Origin: Nitrospira sp.
GTDB lineage: Bacteria > Nitrospirota > Nitrospiria > Nitrospirales > Nitrospiraceae
Direction: 5' to 3'
Length of the DNA stretch: 40,821 nucleotides
NCBI GenBank assembly: GCA_015903995.1
Contig: JABMDK010000007.1
Coordinates: forward strand, 78,733-119,553
The notes under the pieces are model-generated. The model did not search any database. It was not told where the DNA came from and saw only the letters and a program-made list of their open reading frames with translations. Positions 7,101 through 14,598 of the stretch are shown one piece after another (position 1 is the stretch's first letter; every line of letters starts with the position of its first letter). A program made the position numbers and the translations under genes.

Positions 7101-8873
7101 GTGCTGAAAACCGACGGCAGTGGTCGGATCTGTATTCTTCCGGAAGAGGTGATCGGCCGTATTGCAGCAGGAGAAGTGGTCGAACGTCCGGCGGCGGTCG
7201 TCAAAGAACTCCTCGAAAACAGTATCGATGCGGGAAGTCGGTCCATCACGATCGACGTGAAGGACGGAGGCCTCTCCTTGATTCGGGTGACCGATGACGG
7301 GCAGGGCATGAGTCGGGAAGACGCCCCATGCGCGTTTCAGCGGCATGCCACGAGCAAGCTCCGGTCCGATCTGGATCTCTGGTCCATCCGAACGATGGGG
7401 TTCCGGGGTGAGGCACTGCCGAGTATCGCCGCAGTGGCCCATGTTCGACTGACGACGGCGACGCGTGTCGCCGAAGTGGGGACCGAGTTGGAGGTGATCG
7501 GGGGAGCGGTCGGGAGAATCGCCGAGGCTCCTCCGGTCCGTGGAACACGCATCGAAGTCGCGGAGCTGTTCCACAATCAGCCGGCCCGAAAGAAGTTCCT
7601 GAAGTCGCCCCTCACGGAGTTCTCGCACATCAGCAGGGTTGTCCAGCAGGCCTCGCTCGCCTGGCCGTCCATCCATTTCCGCTTGACGCACAACGCCGAG
7701 GAGATTCTCAATTACCCGTCCGCTTCGTCAGATGACGATCGGATCGCCCAGGTCTATCGGCGCACCTTTCTCGACCAGAGCCTCCGGATCACGGCCTCGG
7801 TCCCAGGGGCTCGTCTCACTGGGTATATTGTGGATGCGGTCCATGCAAAGACCGCTCGCATCCCGCAAGAGTTGTTTGTGAATCACCGCCCCGTGCGCAA
7901 CGTCGCCGTGTCTCATGCGGTGGGGGAAGGGTATGGGGCATTTCTCGCCAAGGGAAGTCACCCGAGATTCGTGCTGTTTCTGGACATTGATCCGGACCGC
8001 CTCGATGTCAATGTCCATCCGACCAAACGCGAAGTGAGGTTTTCGGACGGCGAGATGATTTACCAACTCGTACGGCGAGCGGTCCGCCAAGCCTTGAGCG
8101 GCGGACAGCCCGATGAGCTTGGGAAGGCTGCATTCGTCGAGTCTTCCGTGCGACGGATCTTGGGGGCCATCGTGACCACGCTTCCCACGGCGGAATCCGT
8201 TGAAGCGGAATCGACGACCCTGCAGCCCAACCGTGAAACCCAACTGCCGTTGGTGAGCGAAGCGGCGGAGCCTTATGTACGAGTGCCTTCAGCCGAGGTG
8301 ATGGCATTAGGGCAGATCAATCGGACGTTCCTCATTGCTCAGGTCGGTGGCGATCTGACGGTGATCGATCAACATACGGCTCATGAGCGGGTGTTGTTTG
8401 AACGGCTCTATCGCGCCTGGACGACCCGTGGCATCCAGGCGCAGCCGTTGCTGATCCCTGATCCTGTGGAACTGGCATCATCTCAGACGGCCGTGCTTCA
8501 GCGTTACCAACATGATTTGGAACAATTGGGGGTGGAACTTGAACCATTTGGTTCCTCAACTGTCTTGATCAGGGCGATTCCGGTCGGTCTCGGCAAGATC
8601 GACCCGACCACGTTTCTGCAGGATCTTCTGGATGATCTTACGCAATGGGACAGTGTTCCCGGTCTGGAGGCACGTGTGCGCTCCGTTCTGGCGTCGTTGG
8701 CGTGCCACGGCGCGGTTCGGGCCGGTCGGTCGATGAATGCGGAAGAAATCAAGGTGCTGATTGAAGACTGGCGTACCGAAGGGGAGATCACGACCTGTCC
8801 GCATGGGCGGAGAACGTCCTTCCGACTCAGTATCACAGACCTCGAAAAAATGTTCGGACGAGCCGGCTGGTAG
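7101..8873 (+). CDS. mutL: DNA mismatch repair protein MutL
   Basis: MutL is an ATP-dependent mediator, and in most bacteria nicking endonuclease, of mismatch repair. The GTG start at 7101 follows GAGGAG (7085-7090). The N-terminal GHKL ATPase is intact: GEVVERP (24-30), ELLENSIDAG (36-45), DDGQGM (65-70) and GFRGEAL (100-106). The C-terminal dimerisation/endonuclease domain carries DQHTAHERVLFE (423-434), fitting the metal-binding DQHx2xEx4E pattern with Thr in place of the usual Ala. ACHGAV and CPHGRR (Cys at 566) follow. So this is an endonuclease-type MutL, not the MutH-dependent type. No mutS lies in the window. Length 590 residues is normal. Confidence 0.96.
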   Translation: MLKTDGSGRICILPEEVIGRIAAGEVVERPAAVVKELLENSIDAGSRSITIDVKDGGLSLIRVTDDGQGMSREDAPCAFQRHATSKLRSDLDLWSIRTMGFRGEALPSIAAVAHVRLTTATRVAEVGTELEVIGGAVGRIAEAPPVRGTRIEVAELFHNQPARKKFLKSPLTEFSHISRVVQQASLAWPSIHFRLTHNAEEILNYPSASSDDDRIAQVYRRTFLDQSLRITASVPGARLTGYIVDAVHAKTARIPQELFVNHRPVRNVAVSHAVGEGYGAFLAKGSHPRFVLFLDIDPDRLDVNVHPTKREVRFSDGEMIYQLVRRAVRQALSGGQPDELGKAAFVESSVRRILGAIVTTLPTAESVEAESTTLQPNRETQLPLVSEAAEPYVRVPSAEVMALGQINRTFLIAQVGGDLTVIDQHTAHERVLFERLYRAWTTRGIQAQPLLIPDPVELASSQTAVLQRYQHDLEQLGVELEPFGSSTVLIRAIPVGLGKIDPTTFLQDLLDDLTQWDSVPGLEARVRSVLASLACHGAVRAGRSMNAEEIKVLIEDWRTEGEITTCPHGRRTSFRLSITDLEKMFGRAGW

Positions 8874-8951
8874 GTTGTGCTGCGGGGAAGCGTCGACCGA
8901 CAATGGACGAGCGTGCCGAGCTCATGATCACAGTGCTTCAGCAGCGCTGAC

Positions 8952-9959
8952 GTGAATATGTTATCAGAAGTACTTCGCCGCCACCGTCCCTTGGTCGTGC
9001 TCCTGGGGCCGACAGCCGTTGGAAAGAGTCGAGTCGCCTTGCGGCTGGCCAAATATTTTGAGACCGAGGTTCTGACAGCAGATTCTCGCCAGGTATATCG
9101 TGGGATGGACATCGGAACGGATAAACCGACCGCTGAGGAGCGTCAGGAGGTGCCGCACCGACTGATCGATATCGTCGACCCCAGCGAAACGTTCAACGCC
9201 GGCTGGTATCGACGCGACGCGCTGGAGGAAATTGATCGATTATATGCCGCAAACCGGTTGCCGTTGGTGGTCGGTGGAACAGGGCTGTATATCCGAACGT
9301 TGGTCAGGGGGTTGTGTCCGGCGCCTCAAGCTGATCTTCAGGTAAGGGCAGACCTCAAACACATGAGAGATGAGCAGGGGCGAGATGGGCTCTATGCAGA
9401 ACTGATGCGCGTTGACCCTGACACGGCGGCACGGTTACATCCGAACGATGAACCCAAAGTCATGCGGGCGTTGGAAGTCTATCGGCTCTCGGGGCGCCCG
9501 CTGTCGACCGTGCAAGCCGAACACAGGTTTCAGGAGGCTCCGTTTTCCGCTCTTCTGATAGGCCTTGAGCGAAGGAAAGAGACCTTGTATCGAAGGATCG
9601 AGGAACGAATCGATTGGCAGCTGACTCATGGAATGGTAGAAGAGACTCGAGCATTGCTTGACCGGGGATATGGGCGTGAGCTCGGTTCGATGAAAGGCCT
9701 CGGCTATCGCCAGGTCGGAGCCTATTTGGAGAAGGAGTGCGATTACGCAGAAATGGTGCGTCGGTTCAAGCGGGATACAAGACGTTTTGCCAAACGGCAG
9801 ATGACGTGGTTTCGAAGCGAAGCGGGAGTTGTGTGGTTGTCGATCGAAGACGACGAGCCGTATGAGCGGACGGCGGAACGAGTGATCGCACGTATCGAGC
9901 AATTTGTGAGCACAGTGGGACAACAGAAACAGCTTGCTGCGGCGAAGCAAGCCTCTTAG
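8952..9959 (+). CDS. miaA: tRNA dimethylallyltransferase MiaA
   Basis: MiaA transfers a dimethylallyl group to N6 of A37 in tRNAs reading UNN codons. The 335 residues contain the P-loop GPTAVGKS (19-26), DSRQVYRGMDIGTDKP (about 44-59), HRLIDIVDP, VVGGTGLYIRTL and QMTWFR near the C-terminus, all MiaA landmarks. The start is either GTG 8952 or ATG 8958; no strong ribosome-binding site is visible for either. It lies 78 bases after mutL, a common gene order (mutL-miaA). It depends on dimethylallyl-PP, whose pathway enzyme dxr is also in this window. Confidence 0.95.
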   Translation: MNMLSEVLRRHRPLVVLLGPTAVGKSRVALRLAKYFETEVLTADSRQVYRGMDIGTDKPTAEERQEVPHRLIDIVDPSETFNAGWYRRDALEEIDRLYAANRLPLVVGGTGLYIRTLVRGLCPAPQADLQVRADLKHMRDEQGRDGLYAELMRVDPDTAARLHPNDEPKVMRALEVYRLSGRPLSTVQAEHRFQEAPFSALLIGLERRKETLYRRIEERIDWQLTHGMVEETRALLDRGYGRELGSMKGLGYRQVGAYLEKECDYAEMVRRFKRDTRRFAKRQMTWFRSEAGVVWLSIEDDEPYERTAERVIARIEQFVSTVGQQKQLAAAKQAS

Positions 9960-9972
9960 AAAAAGGATTTGC

Positions 9973-10872
9973 ATGAGGAGCAGAAAGCAGGATACGCGGG
10001 CGACCGTCGGGGTGATCGGAGGCAGCGGGTTGTATGACATTGAAGGGCTCACTTCTGCCCGGTCGATCCGAGTCCGAACACCGTTCGGGGCTCCATCCGA
10101 TGCAATTACCGTGGGGTTGCTTGAAGGGATTCGGGTGGCTTTTCTTTCGCGGCATGGGCGCGGACATGTGGTGAACCCGAGTGGGATCAACTACCGCGCG
10201 AACATTTTTGCACTCAAGTCACTGGGGGTGTCCCATGTGATTTCGGTCAGCGCGGTCGGTAGCATGAAGGAATCGATTCCTCCCGGCGATGTCGCGGTTC
10301 CGGACCAGTTTATCGATTTGACCAAGCGGCGTGTCTCGACATTCTTTGACGAGGGAATCGTGGCGCATGTCGCCTTCGGCGAGCCGATGTGTGCCGAACT
10401 GAGACAGGCTCTCTTGACGGCGGGAGAGCGCGTCGGCGCCAATCTGCATCGCAGCGGGACCTATCTCTGCATGGAAGGTCCGCAGTTTTCCACGAAAGCG
10501 GAGTCACGGCTCTATCGGCAATGGGGTGTCGACGTGATCGGGATGACCAATATGCCGGAAGCGAAATTAGCCCGTGAGGCGGAGCTCTGTTACGCGACCT
10601 TGGCGTTGGTGACCGATTATGACTGTTGGCATGAGACGGAAGACGCGGTCACGGTGGAGGCGGTGTTGGGGACGCTCCATCGTAACGTCGCCCTGGCCAA
10701 GCAGATCCTGCGCGCGGTGATGCCGTCTTTCGCGAATCCCATAGACTGTCCTTGTCATCGTGCACTCGATAATGCCATTCTGACGGCGCCGAACCGAATC
10801 CCTTCAGCCGCTCGGAGGAAACTCTCCCTCCTCATTGACCGTGCCTTGTCACCAAAGAAAGGAATCCGCTAG
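9973..10872 (+). CDS. mtnP: S-methyl-5'-thioadenosine phosphorylase (MTAP/PNP family)
   Basis: This enzyme phosphorolyses methylthioadenosine, a by-product of polyamine and other SAM-using reactions, to adenine and methylthioribose-1-phosphate. ATG 9973 is chosen because AAAGG precedes it by 6 bases and the frame then lies just outside miaA. The 299 residues carry GVIGGSGLYD, SRHGRGH, the phosphate-loop-like SAVGSM, CMEGPQFSTKAES, GMTNMPEA and TDYDCWH. Asp residues in TDYDCWH fit 6-aminopurine (adenine) specificity, as in MTAP rather than guanine-specific PNP. The next gene, a PfkB kinase, starts 2 bases after the stop, suggesting a shared purine/ribose salvage role. Confidence 0.9.
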   Translation: MRSRKQDTRATVGVIGGSGLYDIEGLTSARSIRVRTPFGAPSDAITVGLLEGIRVAFLSRHGRGHVVNPSGINYRANIFALKSLGVSHVISVSAVGSMKESIPPGDVAVPDQFIDLTKRRVSTFFDEGIVAHVAFGEPMCAELRQALLTAGERVGANLHRSGTYLCMEGPQFSTKAESRLYRQWGVDVIGMTNMPEAKLAREAELCYATLALVTDYDCWHETEDAVTVEAVLGTLHRNVALAKQILRAVMPSFANPIDCPCHRALDNAILTAPNRIPSAARRKLSLLIDRALSPKKGIR

Positions 10873-10874
10873 TC

Positions 10875-11789
10875 ATGGGAAAGCTGTTAGTCGTGGGATC
10901 AGTCGCGCTCGATACGGTCAAAACTCCGTTCGGCGAAGGAACCGAGATTCTCGGAGGGTCGGCCACCTATTTCTCGACGGCGGCCAGTTTCTTCACGTCC
11001 GTCGCGCTCATTGCCGTCGTGGGAGAGGATTTTCCTCAACAGCATATCGCGTTTCTGAAGAGTCGTGGAATTGATCTCACGGGTCTTGAACGGCGTCCGG
11101 GGGCAACCTTTCGCTGGAAGGGGGAGTACACGCACCAGCTGAACGAAGCCCATACCTTGGACACGCAGCTCAACGTGTTCGAAACGTTCCGTCCTCAGAT
11201 TCCTGAAGCCTATCTTGCGCCGGATGTGTTGTTCCTGGGGAATATCCATCCTGAGCTTCAGCTCGACGTGTTGCACAAAGTGAAACGCCCCGGGTTGGTG
11301 GCCTGCGATACCATGAATTTCTGGATCAATGGCCAGCGTGATGCCCTCTGGAAGGTGTTAGAGAAGGTGGATGTGCTGATCATCAACGACGGTGAGGCGC
11401 GCGCCTTGGGTCAAGATTCCAATCTGGTGAAAGTGGCGAAGCTCGTGCTTTCCCGAGGACCCAAGCATCTCATCGTCAAACGGGGTGAGTATGGCGTGCT
11501 CATGTTCAACGAAGAACAGATGTTCGGCGCGCCGGCCTTTCCGCTCGAAGACGTACGCGATCCGACCGGTGCCGGAGATACCTTTGCCGGTGGATTTTTG
11601 GGCTACTTGGCGGCGACCGGAAACCGGTCTCCCGAGGCGATGAAACAAGCCATCATCTTTGGGAGTGTGATGGCGTCCTTTACCGTAGAATCCTTTAGTC
11701 TTGACCGATTGCGAATCCTGGATTACAAAGAGATTCAGGCTCGGTTCTCCGAGTTTAAGCGGCTCACGCATTTTGAGGATGTTGGATGA
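10875..11789 (+). CDS. PfkB/ribokinase-family sugar or nucleoside kinase
   Basis: The 304 residues have the ribokinase fold. An N-terminal GGSATYFS segment corresponds to the substrate-binding GG motif. The C-terminal PfkB signature DPTGAGDTFAGGF starts at Asp229, and Asp235 is the expected catalytic base. The substrate cannot be read from sequence. Spacing of 2 bases after the MTA phosphorylase suggests a ribose-type or nucleoside substrate from purine or methylthioadenosine salvage, but that is inference. The stop overlaps the following TPR lipoprotein start by 4 bases (ATGA). Confidence 0.82.
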   Translation: MGKLLVVGSVALDTVKTPFGEGTEILGGSATYFSTAASFFTSVALIAVVGEDFPQQHIAFLKSRGIDLTGLERRPGATFRWKGEYTHQLNEAHTLDTQLNVFETFRPQIPEAYLAPDVLFLGNIHPELQLDVLHKVKRPGLVACDTMNFWINGQRDALWKVLEKVDVLIINDGEARALGQDSNLVKVAKLVLSRGPKHLIVKRGEYGVLMFNEEQMFGAPAFPLEDVRDPTGAGDTFAGGFLGYLAATGNRSPEAMKQAIIFGSVMASFTVESFSLDRLRILDYKEIQARFSEFKRLTHFEDVG

Positions 11790-12469
11790 TCAGATGCGAT
11801 AGGTGGTTCCATCGGTGGCGACTGTATGGTCTGTTGGTCTGTGTCGGATTCCTGAGTATGTTGGGAGGATGTGCGGCCGACAAAGATCTGATACAAAAGT
11901 CACAAGGGCATTATCAAGAAGGTGTCGCGAGCCTCCCTGGAGATCGTCAAAAGGCCTTCGTCTCGTTCCAGAAGTCCGTCCAGTTGAATCCGGCCAATAA
12001 GGAGGCTCGATACGCACTGGGACATGTGTATGCGCTGCAGGGCAAATTGTCCTACGCAGAAGAGCAATTCCTGGCGGCGATTAAGATCGACGAATCCTAT
12101 TCCGAAGCACATACGTATCTGGGCCAAGTGTTGGCCAATCAGGATCGGTGGGACGAGGCGATTCAATCCTATCGGCAGGCCCTGGCGAATCCGCTCTATC
12201 CGACACCGGATCTCGCTCGGTTTCATCTCGGCCGAGCCCTGGCACATCAGGGCGATCTTCAGGGCTCGATGGAGGCGTTGGAAGACGCTGTGTCGGCAAG
12301 TCCTCCAAGTGTGCCGCCTGCAATGACTCATCTTGAGCTGGGGCGGGTGTACTATAAAATGGGGTATACGACCAGGGCCCGTGATATTCTGAAGAAAGTC
12401 GCGACTTTGGATAAGAGTGGTGGAGAGCTGGCGGCAGCGGCAGAGGATCTCTTGACGCGAGTGAAGTAG
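11786..12469 (+). CDS. TPR-repeat lipoprotein, PilF/PilW-like
   Basis: The 227 residues begin with a signal peptide whose lipobox is LGGC (Cys29). At least four tetratricopeptide repeats follow, about residues 38-210 (KEARYALGHVYALQGKLSYA, AHTYLGQVLANQDRWDEAIQ and similar). Architecture and length resemble PilF/PilW type IV pilus pilotins, but there are no pilus genes adjacent, so that identity is only a suggestion. It overlaps the kinase by 4 bases and is followed 7 bases later by the RodZ-like gene, so all are probably co-transcribed. It likely acts at the inner face of the outer membrane. Confidence 0.75.
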   Translation: MIRCDRWFHRWRLYGLLVCVGFLSMLGGCAADKDLIQKSQGHYQEGVASLPGDRQKAFVSFQKSVQLNPANKEARYALGHVYALQGKLSYAEEQFLAAIKIDESYSEAHTYLGQVLANQDRWDEAIQSYRQALANPLYPTPDLARFHLGRALAHQGDLQGSMEALEDAVSASPPSVPPAMTHLELGRVYYKMGYTTRARDILKKVATLDKSGGELAAAAEDLLTRVK

Positions 12470-12476
12470 GAGACTT

Positions 12477-13406
12477 ATGGAGTCGGTCGGCGAATTTTTC
12501 AGGCAAGTCCGAGAGACGAAAGGGTTGACGGTCGACGAAGTGGCGTCGAAAACCCGTATTCGTACGGATTTCGTCAAGGCGCTCGAGGACGGGAATTTCG
12601 CCAAGTTGCCCGACCAAGTTTTCGCCAAGGGGTTCGTCCGTTCCTATGCCCGATCGTTGGGCTTGGATGAGGAAGATGCGATTCACCGTTTTATCCAATC
12701 GGCTGGATCCTTTTACGAGAAACAGGACGAGCGTGAACGGCTCAAGGTGCGACAGATTGAAGAAGACCGGAAGCGCCAGTCCAATCGGAAAGCCGTGACG
12801 ATTGCCATCGGTATTGCCGTAATCACGCTCATCTTTCTCCTCAGTCGAGAGCAATCGTCCGTCTTTCGGCGGGGGGCTCCCGAGCAAGGTCCGGCGACGA
12901 AACGCACGACGCAAGCGGTGAAAGAAGTTCCGGTCTCAACAGCCCGTGATCCTGAGCGTGCGACAGAGGTTTCGAAACCGACCGATATGGCTGCCGGGGC
13001 GGCAAAGACCACGACCGATGCCCCGCCGAAACAGGAACCTGTCACGGCTGCCGGTGCAGCTGCGAGGGCGGAGCCAGAACCAGTTGTGGTGGGGGCGACA
13101 GCCTCTCCCGGCAGCGATGGCCCATTAGCTGGAATCGCTCTGAACGCAACGGAGAGCGCTGGGGACGGTCAGCTTGTCTTGGACTTGGAAGCGACGGAGT
13201 TGAGTTGGGTCGTTGTGCAGATCGATAACGGGAGCCCTCAGGAGTCATTGCTGCGGCCTGGAGAAAAATCCCATTGGAAGGGGCAGGACCAATTCATCTT
13301 GACCCTTGGGAACGCCGGGGGCGTGAAGGCCGAATTAAACGGGAAACCCCAAAAGCCCTTCGGTCCAAGCGGGAAAGTCGCCCGGGACATCGTATTGAAG
13401 CGGTAA
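12477..13406 (+). CDS. RodZ-like HTH transmembrane protein with DUF4115-type C-terminus
   Basis: The 309 residues comprise an N-terminal cytoplasmic helix-turn-helix of the HTH_25/Xre type (about 3-75; VRETKGLTVDEVASKT). A basic juxtamembrane segment and one transmembrane helix (about 105-123) follow. Then come an Ala/Pro/Thr-rich periplasmic linker and a C-terminal beta domain (about 225-309; LDLEATELSWVVVQIDNG) of the DUF4115 kind. This is the RodZ layout: in known systems RodZ tethers MreB to the elongasome. No mreB is in the window. AGGAGA 4 bases before the ATG supports the start. The linker is long and low-complexity. It ends the left-hand operon. Confidence 0.85.
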   Translation: MESVGEFFRQVRETKGLTVDEVASKTRIRTDFVKALEDGNFAKLPDQVFAKGFVRSYARSLGLDEEDAIHRFIQSAGSFYEKQDERERLKVRQIEEDRKRQSNRKAVTIAIGIAVITLIFLLSREQSSVFRRGAPEQGPATKRTTQAVKEVPVSTARDPERATEVSKPTDMAAGAAKTTTDAPPKQEPVTAAGAAARAEPEPVVVGATASPGSDGPLAGIALNATESAGDGQLVLDLEATELSWVVVQIDNGSPQESLLRPGEKSHWKGQDQFILTLGNAGGVKAELNGKPQKPFGPSGKVARDIVLKR

Positions 13407-13669
13407 TCCTACGTCTCACCTCTTTTACACATATTTCTGATTCCAGTCAGGGCGCACATTCGTTTTCTCACCGATGTCGATGAGGCACGGAGGGCGTAGG
13501 TGAGGCGCAAAGGTGCCACGAAATCGCTGGGAAGATGGCATGAGCCTAGGGCGAGCACTCATAAGTGCCGACATTTGCTCGCCTCGTTTTGAGTGGATGG
13601 TGGCATGAGGTTTGATCTTCCTTCAGGGAAGAAGGTAAGGATATGCATGAGAGAGGAGAGGAGGTTTTC
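13407..13669. other. Gene-free stretch upstream of the cytochrome c promoter
   Basis: No coding frame with plausible composition is seen here. An imperfect hairpin could form between GGCGAGC (13550-13556) and GCTCGCC (13577-13583), followed by TCGTTTT. It might act as a weak terminator for the rodZ-containing operon, but its 20-base loop and distance from the stop make this doubtful. Confidence 0.4.
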
Positions 13670-13699
13670 TTGACAGGAATTCAAGGGCATTGGTATAGT
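13670..13699 (+). promoter_or_regulatory. Strong sigma70-type promoter of the cytochrome c gene
   Basis: A perfect TTGACA (13670-13675) is followed after 18 bases by TATAGT (13694-13699), preceded by TGG as an extended -10. This is the best consensus promoter seen in the window. It leaves a 5' untranslated region of about 90 bases ending in AAAGGAGG, so the cytochrome is probably expressed at a high level. Confidence 0.75.
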
Positions 13700-13796
13700 C
13701 CGAACGCTTCACCTGGCTCTTGAGAATCCTGAAAACGAGTCGGCGAGTTGGAGTGTCGCTCTAGCTCTGTGGGTCCAACACAAAGGAGGACGTGTA

Positions 13797-14243
13797 ATGG
13801 GGTATCTGTCCAAGTCTTTAGGTATTGCTGCAGCAGTGATGTTTCTTTCAGTCTCAGTCGTTGGGGCTGAAGAAAAAGAGCCGTTGAAGCCTCGCGTTCC
13901 AGCGGATCAGATGGCGGATGCGAAAGCCATGAAGAATCCGGTCGCGTCCACTCCGGAAAGTCTTGCCAAGGGCAAGGCGATTTACGAGGGGAAGGGCACG
14001 TGTTTCAATTGTCATGGCAAGGCAGGGGATGGTCAGGGTGAAGCCGGAAAGATTCTGAATCCAAGCCCACGGGATTTCACCAACTGCAAGTTCCACAAGA
14101 AGCGGAAAGATGGTGAACTTTTCTGGGTCATCAAGAACGGCAGCCCTGGAACTGGGATGGTGTCCTTGATTCCTGCTGCGATCACGGAAGAAGAAGCCTG
14201 GGCGGTCATCAACTATGAACGGAGTTTCTGTAAGGGCGAGTAG
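13797..14243 (+). CDS. Periplasmic mono-haem c-type cytochrome
   Basis: This is a small electron-transfer protein of 148 residues. A signal peptide with hydrophobic core (about 6-22) ends near GA24. The single haem-attachment motif CFNCH is at 69-73 (Cys69, Cys72, axial His73). Met121 in GTGMVS is the likely sixth ligand, as in class I cytochromes (Cytochrome_CBB3/C_1 fold). AAGGAGG sits well before the ATG. It is monocistronic, with its own consensus promoter and terminator. The redox partner is unknown; no oxidase or reductase subunit is adjacent. A free Cys97 and Cys145 remain outside the haem motif and might form a disulfide. Confidence 0.93.
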   Translation: MGYLSKSLGIAAAVMFLSVSVVGAEEKEPLKPRVPADQMADAKAMKNPVASTPESLAKGKAIYEGKGTCFNCHGKAGDGQGEAGKILNPSPRDFTNCKFHKKRKDGELFWVIKNGSPGTGMVSLIPAAITEEEAWAVINYERSFCKGE

Positions 14244-14275
14244 TTGCTGAGAAGCTTCTGGTGTGTCACAAGAGA

Positions 14276-14309
14276 AGGGTGGGGAGGCAACTCTCCACCC
14301 TCTTTTTTT
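14276..14309 (+). terminator. Intrinsic terminator after cytochrome c
   Basis: An 11-base stem AGGGTGGGGAG / CTCTCCACCCT (one G-U pair) with a GCAA tetraloop is followed by C and seven T (14303-14309). It is 33 bases after the stop codon and is a textbook Rho-independent terminator. Confidence 0.93.
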
Positions 14310-14425
14310 GCCCGCCTGATCCATACCCCCATCTCTTCATCTTGGACCAGTTCTAGTGTGCTTGGTGAAGCCCATAGATTTCCTCCACATCTAAGAAAGT
14401 AAGGTGCAGGGCCTTCATGAGTCTG

Positions 14426-14446
14426 ATCCCCCCTGTTTGGGGGGAT
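14426..14446. repeat. Short perfect inverted repeat (hairpin) upstream of the PPC-protein gene
   Basis: ATCCCCCC (14426-14433) and GGGGGGAT (14439-14446) form a perfect 8-base stem around TGTTT. No T-run follows on either strand. It lies about 150 bases before the next gene. It could be a regulatory hairpin or an insertion scar; no role can be assigned. Confidence 0.5.
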
Positions 14447-14598
14447 TGTATGGACAATCATTGAAGAGAGGCCTAAGGGGATTGCGCCACCGATATAAAA
14501 AAGGGTAGAGTCCGCGCGTCAGCCTACATCCCAATATCAACTCACACGAGGTGACAGACCACCAAGAGCCGTCGGTTTTTATCAATAGGAGGGCGACT

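Noticed and set aside
6750..7691. 313-residue minus-strand open frame over the second cpoB copy and mutL
   Set aside because: Antisense to well-identified coding regions; no start signal or motif.
12081..12914. 277-residue minus-strand open frame over the TPR and RodZ-like genes
   Set aside because: Antisense shadow of two confident genes; low-complexity Arg/Pro-rich content.
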